From NCBI GenBank assembly GCA_964577195.1, contig CAZNYF010000023.1, positions 1-23,111 of the forward strand: 23,111 nucleotides of DNA, read 5' to 3'. The stretch's first letter is position 1. Each line of letters starts with the position of its first letter. The DNA comes from HyVt-560 sp964577195. Its GTDB lineage: Bacteria > Pseudomonadota > Gammaproteobacteria > UWMA-0217. The translations under genes and the position numbers were made by a program. Below are positions 1 to 7,002 of this stretch, piece by piece. The notes under the pieces are model-generated. The model did not search any database, was not told where the DNA came from, and was given only the letters and a program-made list of their open reading frames with translations.

Positions 1-822
1 TTTACGAATTCGTTGAGTTGCATACTTCGCTGGAATTTCGATGGTTCTGGTTGAAGGTGGAGTTTTGATTACTCGCTTGGAAATAGTTTTATATTTCGCA
101 GGAATCTCTACCAGACACATAATTTCACCCGTCGAATTGTCAATACGCTGTCTGGGACCGCGACCTTTCTTCCAAACGGTTGTTGCTGGAGAAATCATGA
201 TCTTTTCAGTCAAAGTCTCATAGACTGCTGGTACCTTCATCACTTTGGTCGAAGCTTCTTCAATGACGATTTTCTCTTCAGTCCAGTCATACTTTGGTGG
301 AATAACTTCAATAGACTCTGAAGCTTCTTTTTTAACCAACTGCTGCGTATCTGTTCTGAACTGCGCTGGCTTGTAATATTCGACATAGCATTGGCCAGCA
401 GTGGCAGAGTCAGCGGGTAAGCCGGCACCACGCGCATAAGCAACTAGCGATGCGCCAGCACTTTTGGTTCTACCGCTGGGAGTGGATAAAACCCAAGACA
501 TACTGGATGCCTGAGTTTCGATTCGTTCGGTCACAGTCTCGTAGATCGAAGGAATAGGCGCAAGTTTAAAACTCGCCTCCTGAACCAGAATTTTTTCTTC
601 ACCCCAACTATATTTTGAAGGAATAATTTCGATTTTTTCTGATGCCTCAGAAACAATTATATCTTCAGTTTGGGTTTCAAACTTGGCGGGGATGATAACT
701 TTCGCGTAACACTCGCCGGGCTTTGCATTGGGTAAGGTTGCAGTGGCATCAATTTGAGCTGTCGCAATACCCGATGTGCTCAGCGCGACCGCTGAAAGAA
801 GTGACATAGTTATTTTGTTCAT
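1..822 (-). CDS. Secreted repeat protein of the IPAKY type, 3' end outside window
   Basis: The frame is open from an ATG at 822 to the window edge, giving 274 residues without a stop. AAAGGA about nine bases upstream is a good ribosome binding site. Residues 1-23 look like a Sec signal peptide ending ATA, so the product is probably periplasmic or outer-membrane associated. The mature part is made of short units of about 23 residues with the pattern IPAKY-x-T/W-x-EEK-(I/V)-x-EAS. Two larger blocks, starting near GECYAKV and GQCYVEY, repeat this pattern, and a third Cys-containing block (MCLVEIPAKY) follows. I recall similar repeats at the N-terminus of gammaproteobacterial proteins that end in an OmpA-like or peptidoglycan-binding domain. 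That part would lie beyond the window, so function is not assigned. It lies 192 bases downstream of ampD on the same strand and has its own candidate promoter. Confidence 0.75.
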   Translation of the reverse strand, partial: MNKITMSLLSAVALSTSGIATAQIDATATLPNAKPGECYAKVIIPAKFETQTEDIIVSEASEKIEIIPSKYSWGEEKILVQEASFKLAPIPSIYETVTERIETQASSMSWVLSTPSGRTKSAGASLVAYARGAGLPADSATAGQCYVEYYKPAQFRTDTQQLVKKEASESIEVIPPKYDWTEEKIVIEEASTKVMKVPAVYETLTEKIMISPATTVWKKGRGPRQRIDNSTGEIMCLVEIPAKYKTISKRVIKTPPSTRTIEIPAKYATQRIRK

Positions 823-877
823 AACCAGGGATCCTTTGTTTAATGGTTGGTTAGATAATTCTGGGCTGTGTGGTGGT

Positions 878-906
878 AGATTAGCGCATTTTTGCGAAAT
901 CTCCAA
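878..906 (-). promoter_or_regulatory. Candidate sigma-70 promoter for the repeat protein
   Basis: Read on the minus strand, TTGGAG (906-901) and TAATCT (883-878) are separated by 17 bases. This is ideal spacing, and each box matches the consensus at four positions. It sits about 56 bases upstream of the ATG at 822. Inferred from motif match only. Confidence 0.35.
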
Positions 907-1014
907 AAAATCAGACAAATTCGTTTAAATTTAGAGTCATAGTTGATGTTACCTAAAGTGAATTCTCATGTACCAAATATGCACACTTAGAATACTTTCC
1001 TGCTAAATAGTTCC

Positions 1015-1569
1015 TCACAGCGACGTTTTGCAAATACGATCCCAATCGAAAAATGGCCCCGGATCTGTTTTTCTTCCAGCTGCAATCTCATTGTGTCCGA
1101 CAACGGATACATTGTCATTAGATAGGTTACTGTAACTATCTGATAATGTGCCAAGTATATTTTTAAGTCCAGTGTATTGCTTGTCTGTGAAAGTCGTATC
1201 ATCTGAACCTTCCAGTTCGATTCCGATAGAGAAATCATTGCAACACTCGCGATCTTTATAGCATGATACACCGGCATGCCAGGCACGCTGATTAAACGGA
1301 ACAAACTGAATTATTTCGCCACGGCGATTCACTAACAGATGGGCAGATACCCGCATTCCTTTGATCTCGTCAAAATAAGGATGTGCAGAAATATCTAGCT
1401 GATTACAGAAAAAATCCTCAATCTCTGATCCGCCAAAGTGATTCGGAGGAAGGCTAATGCTATGAATAACGATCAGGTCAATGTTCTCCCCTTCAGGTCG
1501 TTCATCACAGTTGGGGGATGGCCGTTGTCTTGCGATATCGAGCAGCCCCGTCTCTAAGTCAATCTTCAC
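1015..1569 (-). CDS. ampD: 1,6-anhydro-N-acetylmuramyl-L-alanine amidase AmpD
   Basis: Cytoplasmic zinc amidase that removes the stem peptide from anhydro-muropeptides during peptidoglycan recycling. In enterobacteria its loss induces AmpC beta-lactamase. The protein aligns along its length with E. coli AmpD: IVIHSISLPP, the HPYFDEIKGMRVSAH block, RAWHAGVS, NDFSIGIELEG and GRKTDPGPFFDW. Counting from the chosen start, the zinc ligands are His36, His159 and Asp169, with catalytic Glu118 and Lys167. All are present. I chose the GTG at 1569 because it gives an N-terminus of E. coli-like length. An in-frame TTG at 1614 would add 15 residues but has no ribosome binding site. The gene is divergent from rep. 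The family call is secure; only the start is in doubt. Confidence 0.93.
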   Translation of the reverse strand: MKIDLETGLLDIARQRPSPNCDERPEGENIDLIVIHSISLPPNHFGGSEIEDFFCNQLDISAHPYFDEIKGMRVSAHLLVNRRGEIIQFVPFNQRAWHAGVSCYKDRECCNDFSIGIELEGSDDTTFTDKQYTGLKNILGTLSDSYSNLSNDNVSVVGHNEIAAGRKTDPGPFFDWDRICKTSL

Positions 1570-1645
1570 ATCGTATCCGCTATCAATTTTTACACCATCA
1601 TACAAGCTAACCAACAGCCAATAAAATAGATAGAATCCAGCGCTA

Positions 1646-3643
1646 ATGAAAGGGCTAAATCAACAACAACAAGCATCTGTTAAGCACTACGGGTCTCCCC
1701 TACTCGTGCTTGCCGGTGCTGGCAGTGGTAAAACCAGCACAATTACCGAAAAAATTGTGTGGTTAATACGGCATCACCAGCTCAAGCCTTATCAAATTGC
1801 GGCAATTACTTTCACCAACAAAGCTGCCAGAGAAATGAAGTCCCGTGTCAGTAGTTTGCTCAGAGGAGATGAAAAACGTGGTATTCAGGTATCAACTTTT
1901 CATACCTTGGGATTAAAGATCATTCGTCAGGAAATCGGCGCTCTAGGTTATAAACCCGGCTTCTCCATTCTCGATAGCGATGATTGCAGTACTCTGATTA
2001 AAGAACTTGCACGCAAAGACAATATCGACGAGAAGGATGACCCGCGCTGGCAGATCTCCCGCTGGAAAAACCATTTCATCATGCCGGCTGAAGCTTTGAG
2101 TACTGCAAACGATGCCAAAGAAGAATATCAAGCACGACTTTATGGTCGTTACCAACGACAGCTCAAGGCCTGCAACGCACTGGATTTTGATGATCTGATT
2201 ATCCTGCCGGTGCAACTATTACAAAGTCAGCCAGAGATTCGCGAAAAATGGCAAAACCGGATTCGCTATCTGCTGATAGATGAGTATCAGGACACCAACG
2301 CCTGTCAATACGAGCTCATTAAATTACTCGCCGGCGTAGAAGGTAGATTCACCGCTGTAGGCGACGATGATCAGTCGATCTATGCCTGGCGTGGTGCACA
2401 ACCAGAAAACCTGAGCTTGCTGGCCAATGACTTTCCAATGCTCAAAGTCATCAAGCTGGAACAAAACTATCGCTCAACCAATCAAATCCTCAAGGCAGCC
2501 AATAGCCTGATCGCACAGAACCCGCATGAGTTTGAAAAGAACCTCTGGAGCACTGTCGGCGAAGGCCCTAAACCGCAGGTAGTCAGTTGCAAGAGCGCAG
2601 AACATGAAGCAGAGAAAATTGTTTCGGAAATTCTGAAGATGCGGTTTAAAGAACGCGCCAAATACAGTGACTTTGCCATTCTCTATCGCTCTAATCATCA
2701 ATCCCGGCTATTTGAGGGCAAACTACGGGAAAACCATATTCCCTATGAAATCAGCGGCGGCACTTCATTTTTTGATCGCGCCGAGATTAAAGATATATTG
2801 GCGTATCTGAAGCTGATTGTTAACCTGGATGACGACGCTGCCTTTTTACGGATCGTCAATACACCGCGTCGCGGCATCGGCACATCGACCCTGGAAAAAC
2901 TGGGTGAATACGCTAGCGCCCGCGAAGGCGGGATGGTTAGAGCAAGCTTGGAAATAGGTGTTGAAAGCTTTCTGAGCGGTCAGGCGCTTTTGCGATTACG
3001 ACGATTTACCGATTGGATACAGGAGATGTCACTCAGTGTTGATGATGATGCTCCTGTGTCTGTAGCGCGACAGGTGATCAAAGAAATTGCCTATGAAGAC
3101 TGGATAAAAGAAATCAGTACTGATCCAAAATTCGCTGAGCGGCGTATTGAGAACCTTGAGGAACTTTTGGAATGGATTCGACGGCTTGCCAATAAGAATG
3201 AATCCAGCCAGTCACTGACCGAGGTAATCAACAAAATGATGCTAATGGATATCCTTGAACGCAACGATGACGGAGATCAGCAGGATGCGGTTCAGCTGAT
3301 GACCCTGCACGCAGCCAAGGGGCTGGAATTTCCGCATGTCATTCTTGCTGGTATGGAAGAAGAGCTTCTGCCACACAAGAATTGCCAGGAAGATGACGCA
3401 ATTGAGGAAGAGCGCCGATTGGCCTACGTTGGTATCACTCGCGCACGTCGATCATTAACTTTCACCTTCGCCTCGCAGCGCAATAAGTACGGTGAACAAG
3501 TCACCTGTGAACCGAGTCGTTTTCTGAGTGAAATCCCCGCAGATCAGATTGACTGGGAGCGTCCCGAATCGCTCTCGGATGAGGATCGCCACGCACGAGG
3601 CCGAGCCCACCTAGCCGATATCAAAGCCATGTTGGGGGGTTAA
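1646..3643 (+). CDS. rep: ATP-dependent DNA helicase Rep
   Basis: A 665-residue superfamily 1A 3'-5' helicase, close to the 673 residues of E. coli Rep. Rep helps replication forks pass protein roadblocks and aids restart. Motifs appear in order: Walker A AGAGSGKT (residues 23-30), motif Ia ITFTNKAAREM, Walker B DEYQD (212-216), motif III GDDDQSIYAWRGA, motif IV LEQNYRST, motif V TLHAAKGLEFPHV and motif VI EERRLAYVGITRAR. The DEYQDTN form of motif II and the short N-terminus favour Rep over UvrD or PcrA. It starts at ATG 1646, 76 bases from the divergent ampD start chosen here. A Crp/Fnr-type regulator begins one base after its stop, so the two are probably co-transcribed. Confidence 0.95.
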   Translation: MKGLNQQQQASVKHYGSPLLVLAGAGSGKTSTITEKIVWLIRHHQLKPYQIAAITFTNKAAREMKSRVSSLLRGDEKRGIQVSTFHTLGLKIIRQEIGALGYKPGFSILDSDDCSTLIKELARKDNIDEKDDPRWQISRWKNHFIMPAEALSTANDAKEEYQARLYGRYQRQLKACNALDFDDLIILPVQLLQSQPEIREKWQNRIRYLLIDEYQDTNACQYELIKLLAGVEGRFTAVGDDDQSIYAWRGAQPENLSLLANDFPMLKVIKLEQNYRSTNQILKAANSLIAQNPHEFEKNLWSTVGEGPKPQVVSCKSAEHEAEKIVSEILKMRFKERAKYSDFAILYRSNHQSRLFEGKLRENHIPYEISGGTSFFDRAEIKDILAYLKLIVNLDDDAAFLRIVNTPRRGIGTSTLEKLGEYASAREGGMVRASLEIGVESFLSGQALLRLRRFTDWIQEMSLSVDDDAPVSVARQVIKEIAYEDWIKEISTDPKFAERRIENLEELLEWIRRLANKNESSQSLTEVINKMMLMDILERNDDGDQQDAVQLMTLHAAKGLEFPHVILAGMEEELLPHKNCQEDDAIEEERRLAYVGITRARRSLTFTFASQRNKYGEQVTCEPSRFLSEIPADQIDWERPESLSDEDRHARGRAHLADIKAMLGG

Positions 3644-3644
3644 A

Positions 3645-4313
3645 ATGAAATCCAACAGAGAGCAGAAAATCAGCAGCAGCGGTAATGACGTGGTCAATCC
3701 TGTCGACACGCTCATTCAGCCATTCTTAAGTCTGGGACAGACGACTAAAATACCCGGCAACCAGCCAATTTTTCACCGTGGTGATCTCTGTGAATCTTAC
3801 TTTCTAGTTATTTCGGGCAGTGTTAAAGTCATGCTTACCGCCGCCAGTGGACGCGAGATCGTGCTGTACCACGTTGGCGCGGGAGAATCCTGCGTACTAA
3901 CCACCTCTTGTTTAATGGCGGGAGACAGCTATCCCGCTGAAGGCATAACGGAAACCGCCGTCACTGCACTGGTTTTCGACAAAGCAACCTTTCATCGTTC
4001 ATTGCACCAATCAGAAGCTTTTCGGGAATTTGTCTTTGCTGATCTTGGCAAACGATTTTCCGGGGTCATCTCACGCATAGAGCAAGTCAGTTTTAGCGGT
4101 GTTGATGCTCGCCTGGCAGAAGCCCTGCTCTGCCAACCTCAATTCCCGCAAGTTTCAGCCACACATCAAATGCTGGCGACGGACATTGGTTCCGCACGGG
4201 AAGTGGTATCCAGAGCACTGAAGCTTTTCGAAACCAAAGGATGGGTCAAACTAGGGCGGGGACATATTGATGTGTTGCAACCAGAAGCTTTGCGGCAAGT
4301 GCTAAAAAAATAG
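3645..4313 (+). CDS. Crp/Fnr-family transcriptional regulator
   Basis: A 222-residue protein with the usual two-part fold. A cyclic-nucleotide-binding-type beta-barrel spans about residues 25-140 (IPGNQPIFHRGD, FLVISGSVKVML), followed by a dimerisation helix. A C-terminal helix-turn-helix of the Crp type lies at about 173-205 (TDIGSAREVVSRALKLF, then the wing GWVKLGRGHIDV). There is no N-terminal cysteine cluster, so it is not an Fnr-type iron-sulfur sensor. Two cysteines in CVLTTSC (Cys83, Cys89) sit in the sensor barrel and could respond to redox, which is inference. It does not clearly keep the cAMP pocket of true CRP. It starts one base after the rep stop. The DUF2892 gene follows, with a CRP-like palindrome between them, suggesting that gene as a target. 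Confidence 0.9.
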   Translation: MKSNREQKISSSGNDVVNPVDTLIQPFLSLGQTTKIPGNQPIFHRGDLCESYFLVISGSVKVMLTAASGREIVLYHVGAGESCVLTTSCLMAGDSYPAEGITETAVTALVFDKATFHRSLHQSEAFREFVFADLGKRFSGVISRIEQVSFSGVDARLAEALLCQPQFPQVSATHQMLATDIGSAREVVSRALKLFETKGWVKLGRGHIDVLQPEALRQVLKK

Positions 4314-4370
4314 TAACCAGTGTAGTGTCCGGGATCAAGGCGTAGATGAGGAATTCGAAAATTCTAACCT

Positions 4371-4391
4371 TTATGTGACAAAGTCACATAA
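4371..4391. promoter_or_regulatory. CRP-like palindromic operator upstream of the DUF2892 gene
   Basis: A perfect inverted repeat with nine-base arms TTATGTGAC and GTCACATAA around AAA. The half-sites TGTGA and TCACA match CRP-family half-sites, but the spacer is five bases rather than six. Its centre (4381) would be at about -41 from a start near 4422, given a -10-like CATACT at 4410-4415. That is the usual place for an activator touching RNA polymerase. The adjacent Crp/Fnr-type regulator is the natural candidate to bind it; this is inferred. Confidence 0.6.
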
Positions 4392-4445
4392 GCTGAAAAA
4401 TATTTATACCATACTCCAAAAACATACTTAACTCTGGAGACTGTG

Positions 4446-4649
4446 ATGAACAAAAATATTGGAAATACCGAACGCCTGATTCGTGGCATTGTTGGCCTGG
4501 TACTCATTTCACTGGTTTTCATCGGACCAAAAACTGCCTGGGGCTGGGTGGGTCTGGTGCCATTGGTCACAGCACTGATTGGCTGGTGCCCTCCGTACGC
4601 AATTTTTGGCATTAGCACCTGTAAAACGAAAACCTTAGGAAATGGGTAA
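4446..4649 (+). CDS. DUF2892 inner-membrane protein (YgaP-like membrane domain)
   Basis: A 67-residue protein with the pattern of DUF2892: an N-terminal NIGNTERLIRGIVG block, a first hydrophobic helix (about 13-29), a second (about 36-50) and the closing motif IGWCPPYAIFGISTCK. Its two cysteines match those usual in the family. DUF2892 occurs alone or as the membrane part of rhodanese-type sulfurtransferases such as YgaP. No rhodanese domain is present here. The ATG at 4446 is chosen because GGAG (4436-4439) lies six bases upstream; a GTG directly before it would add one residue. The gene overlaps the convergent nucleotidase gene by 15 bases and is followed by a strong terminator. Likely controlled by the palindrome upstream. 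Confidence 0.85.
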   Translation: MNKNIGNTERLIRGIVGLVLISLVFIGPKTAWGWVGLVPLVTALIGWCPPYAIFGISTCKTKTLGNG

Positions 4650-5309
4650 AACCTCTCCAAAATGCTCGATCGAATCAAAGCCCTCCAGTACATTGGAGGG
4701 CTTTTTTGTATCTGGTTTTGATATTCCCAGCGTATGGGTAATGCCGTATTCACGTGCTGACGTCAGTACTGGCAGACTGTCATCTACCAGTAATGAGCGT
4801 TCTTTATCGAACGGCTCAAGCTGCTGTAAATCCCCCCAAAATTCTGAATCTTCTTTCGGCTTGCCCAATTCGTGGGAGCAAACCAGACGATCAAAATAGC
4901 CGCTCAGCTGAGTGATCTCCATTTTCAGATCGAGACTCTTATGGTGGGCGTTGGTTACCATCACCACACGTTTACCCACCTTTCTCAGGGCTTGTAGAAA
5001 CTCGGTCACATGGTCATGAACATTGATCAGATGAGAGACTTCCCGCTTCAATTTAACGATGTCCATCTCAAGGATGTTTGACCAATGATCCACACAGTAC
5101 CAATTTAACGTACCTTCAATCTGTTTGTACCGCTCGGTCAGTTGTTGCTCTGCCTGCCTGGCATCCAGCTGATGCTTTTCAGCGAATCTCAGTGGCACAT
5201 GTTTAAGCCAGAAATAGTTATCAAAATGCAGATCCAGCAAGGTGCCGTCCATATCGAGCAAAACGGTATCAATTTCATTCCAGTTAACTAGCGACGAAGA
5301 CTTGTTCAC
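4635..5309 (-). CDS. yrfG: HAD-superfamily GMP/IMP nucleotidase, YrfG type
   Basis: A 224-residue haloacid-dehalogenase-like hydrolase matching E. coli YrfG closely. The shared opening block includes DTVLLDMDGTLLDL and the DNYFWLKHVP segment. TLNWYCVDHWS, VTNAHHKSLDLK (motif II), the lysine of GKPKEDSEFW (motif III) and LLVDDS (motif IV) follow. The nucleophile is the first Asp of DMDGT. YrfG dephosphorylates GMP and IMP, so a role in purine nucleotide turnover is likely. The GTG at 5309 overlaps the TAG of the upstream phosphoesterase by one base (TAGTG), which points to coupled translation and explains the lack of a separate promoter. The last residues (FGEVLPIS) match the family's end, so the gene is complete even though it overlaps the convergent DUF2892 gene and contains that gene's terminator. 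Confidence 0.88.
   Translation of the reverse strand: MNKSSSLVNWNEIDTVLLDMDGTLLDLHFDNYFWLKHVPLRFAEKHQLDARQAEQQLTERYKQIEGTLNWYCVDHWSNILEMDIVKLKREVSHLINVHDHVTEFLQALRKVGKRVVMVTNAHHKSLDLKMEITQLSGYFDRLVCSHELGKPKEDSEFWGDLQQLEPFDKERSLLVDDSLPVLTSAREYGITHTLGISKPDTKKPSNVLEGFDSIEHFGEVLPIS
4677..4707 (+). terminator. Rho-independent terminator after the DUF2892 gene
   Basis: An 11-base perfect stem, arms AAAGCCCTCCA (4677-4687) and TGGAGGGCTTT (4694-4704), encloses a six-base loop. The T run reaches 4707. The T run follows the stem only on the plus strand, so it should end plus-strand transcription. The hairpin lies inside the 3' coding end of the convergent nucleotidase gene. Confidence 0.9.
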
Positions 5310-5890
5310 TAAGCAGCTCTGGAATTTTCGATATCGAAACGCATGGATTCAACCGACCAGTCGCCGGTTTGAGAAATACTCAATACCAGGCAAGATGGGC
5401 CGTCGCCGATTCGGGTTTGTCCGGCAGCACCGGGATTCATCACCCAGGGATCGCTGGATTGATCAACCACCTGCCGATGCGTGTGACCATAAACAATCGC
5501 GCGAGCCTCAGGCCATGAACGCTGAAAATCCTCATGCGACGGATGATTTCCAAATCGATCACCATGCTCAACCACCAGCAACCCGCCCGGCAAGGTCAGT
5601 TCATAAGCACTGGGCAAAATATCGCTGCCCGTCTCTGGATTAGACCACCGCGTAGCGGCATCGTTGTTCCCGGTGACCGCATAGACTCGTGGAGAAGATT
5701 TTTCCAGTGTAGTCAGAATTGATCCACCACAGACATCACCGGCATGGATCACCGCATCGCAATGCGCAGCCACCGCCAAAATTCGATGATCAAGATAACC
5801 ATGCGTATCTGACAAGATTGCTAGGCGCAAGCCAACGCTGGCTACACCAAAATCAATGATTGTTTGTGCTCCCTGAAGCATATAACTCAT
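5309..5890 (-). CDS. YfcE/MJ0936-type metallophosphoesterase
   Basis: A 193-residue calcineurin-like phosphoesterase of the small YfcE/MJ0936 group, which cleaves phosphodiesters with two metal ions. The metal-binding motifs are in order: SDTHG, HAGDVCG, GNND, a histidine in VEHGDRFG, and YGHTHR near the C-terminus. MNPGAA after it is also typical. The natural substrate cannot be read from sequence. The conserved fold starts only at about residue 21. An in-frame ATG at 5881 has better upstream spacing (AAGAG, nine bases) than the ATG at 5890, so the true start may be nine bases shorter. The stop overlaps the GTG of the nucleotidase gene by one base, making a two-gene unit that may serve nucleotide or phosphate turnover. 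Confidence 0.88.
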   Translation of the reverse strand: MSYMLQGAQTIIDFGVASVGLRLAILSDTHGYLDHRILAVAAHCDAVIHAGDVCGGSILTTLEKSSPRVYAVTGNNDAATRWSNPETGSDILPSAYELTLPGGLLVVEHGDRFGNHPSHEDFQRSWPEARAIVYGHTHRQVVDQSSDPWVMNPGAAGQTRIGDGPSCLVLSISQTGDWSVESMRFDIENSRAA

Positions 5891-6080
5891 CTCTTACAAT
5901 AAATGGACGCTAGAGTACATGGGTGAAGCAAAACACGCCAGAAGGCACTTTCACTAAGAGGTTTCAGGTGCTGACTGATAAATCAGTATTATTGAAGTGA
6001 TAGCAAAGTGTGAGAACCTCAAATAAGTTTATGCTCTCATTTCTGCTACCATTATCAGGATAATTTAAAGGAATTTTTCG

Positions 6081-6269
6081 ATGAAACATTTTACAAAAAC
6101 TTTGATACTCACCTTAAGCTTGTCGTTGATCCTTAGCGGATGCATTGGAACCGTCATTGGTGTAGCAACGGATGCCACAATTGCGGTCGCTAAAGTACCG
6201 TTTAAAGTTGGCGGTGCTGTCGTTGACGTAGTCACCGGTGATGATGAGGATGAGAAGAAAAAGAAGTAA
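6081..6269 (+). CDS. Small lipoprotein with charged C-terminal tail
   Basis: A 62-residue protein with a type II signal peptide: positively charged start (MKHFTK), a hydrophobic stretch and the lipobox LSGC, with the modified cysteine at residue 21. The mature part is a short Gly/Val/Ala-rich segment (IGTVIGVATDATIAVAKVPF, then a KVGGAVVDVV-type stretch) ending in an acidic-then-basic tail, GDDEDEKKKK. The repeated small residues suggest contact with or insertion in a membrane. I recall short lipoproteins of this kind in other gammaproteobacteria, but no function is known to me. AAAGGAA lies about eight bases before the ATG. It stands alone, with about 190 bases upstream and 218 downstream, and no clear terminator. 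Confidence 0.75.
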   Translation: MKHFTKTLILTLSLSLILSGCIGTVIGVATDATIAVAKVPFKVGGAVVDVVTGDDEDEKKKK

Positions 6270-6487
6270 TCTGCGCAACGACCCTCGAACACCAAAATAT
6301 CGACATCTGCTTTAATACCGGTTAAAACAAAAGTTAGAGACTATCCATCTCCAACTTATCTGCATAAGCTGTTTTAATACCCAGATAATTACAACTTATT
6401 TAGTAGGTGTATTTGCTCGCACAAAATAACCCACTAGAATGATCAAGTATTAGAATATATTAAATTACTGAAATTGGAGGTAATTTT

Positions 6488-6946
6488 ATGAATACTTTGA
6501 TTAGCAATTTTAACCATGATGGGGTGGTCACCATCAATCGGGTAGTTTTAAAGCCTGAATACACGCTGGATGATCTCCAGGAACGCGTCGCAGTTTTATG
6601 CGAAAACGTTAAAACCTATCATTCCGAGACTGGTTTTATCGGTGGTTTTGTCGCGCTTAACAGTGGCATGATTTCTAATGAAGGATCTACAACGGGTCAA
6701 GCAATTGATACCGAAATGAAAGACAAGGAAGCTCTCATCGTGACCTTCTGGAACTCCTTTGAACAGCATGAAGCTTCTCATTTGAGCAGCACTTTTCAGC
6801 CACTTTTCCAGCAGGTACTTGATCTGTGTGAAAACGGTAACGAAGAGCTCGCCTACACCATGCTCTGGCAAGGTAAAGCCTACTCACCTGATGAAGCCAA
6901 GGCAGCCCGGGCAGCGAAGGAGCGTTATCAAAATCTGGCTGCATAG
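6488..6946 (+). CDS. Uncharacterised 152-residue protein, possibly a dimeric alpha-beta barrel
   Basis: I do not recognise a named family. There is no signal peptide or membrane segment, so it is probably cytoplasmic. A strong GGAGG ends eight bases before the ATG, and codon use looks like that of its neighbours. The stretch ALIVTFWNSFEQHEASHLSS resembles the strand-turn-helix of antibiotic-biosynthesis-monooxygenase-like (dimeric ferredoxin fold) proteins. That resemblance is by eye and weak. The C-terminus (AYTMLWQGKAYSPDEAKAAR) is helical and basic. The gene is convergent with asnB with 56 bases between the stops, in which I see no terminator. Confidence 0.7.
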   Translation: MNTLISNFNHDGVVTINRVVLKPEYTLDDLQERVAVLCENVKTYHSETGFIGGFVALNSGMISNEGSTTGQAIDTEMKDKEALIVTFWNSFEQHEASHLSSTFQPLFQQVLDLCENGNEELAYTMLWQGKAYSPDEAKAARAAKERYQNLAA

Positions 6947-7002
6947 GTTTTGAAAAGTAAATTGCAGGGACGCCATTTTTATTCAACAGTTATCGCTCTT
7001 CA

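Noticed and set aside
987..1304. Minus-strand open frame of 105 codons overlapping ampD
   Set aside because: It is a shifted-frame shadow of ampD, whose active-site residues are all in the other frame.
4340..4368. Small hairpin GAATT-CGAA-AATTC before the CRP-like site
   Set aside because: Five-base AT-rich stem without a T run; too weak to call a terminator of the regulator gene.
5242..5643. Plus-strand open frame of 133 codons across the nucleotidase-phosphoesterase junction
   Set aside because: Antisense to two well-supported genes, with low-complexity, Arg/Pro/His-rich translation and no ribosome binding site.
5974..5987. Fourteen-base palindrome with arms ACTGAT and ATCAGT upstream of the small lipoprotein
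   Set aside because: Arms are only six bases, AT-rich and not placed near a convincing promoter; expected by chance in a window this size.
6310..6381. TTTAATACC repeated twice and an inverted pair TTAAAACA / TGTTTTAA in the gap before the 152-residue gene
   Set aside because: Short, AT-rich and 40 bases apart; no clear hairpin, T run or promoter, so no function is supported.
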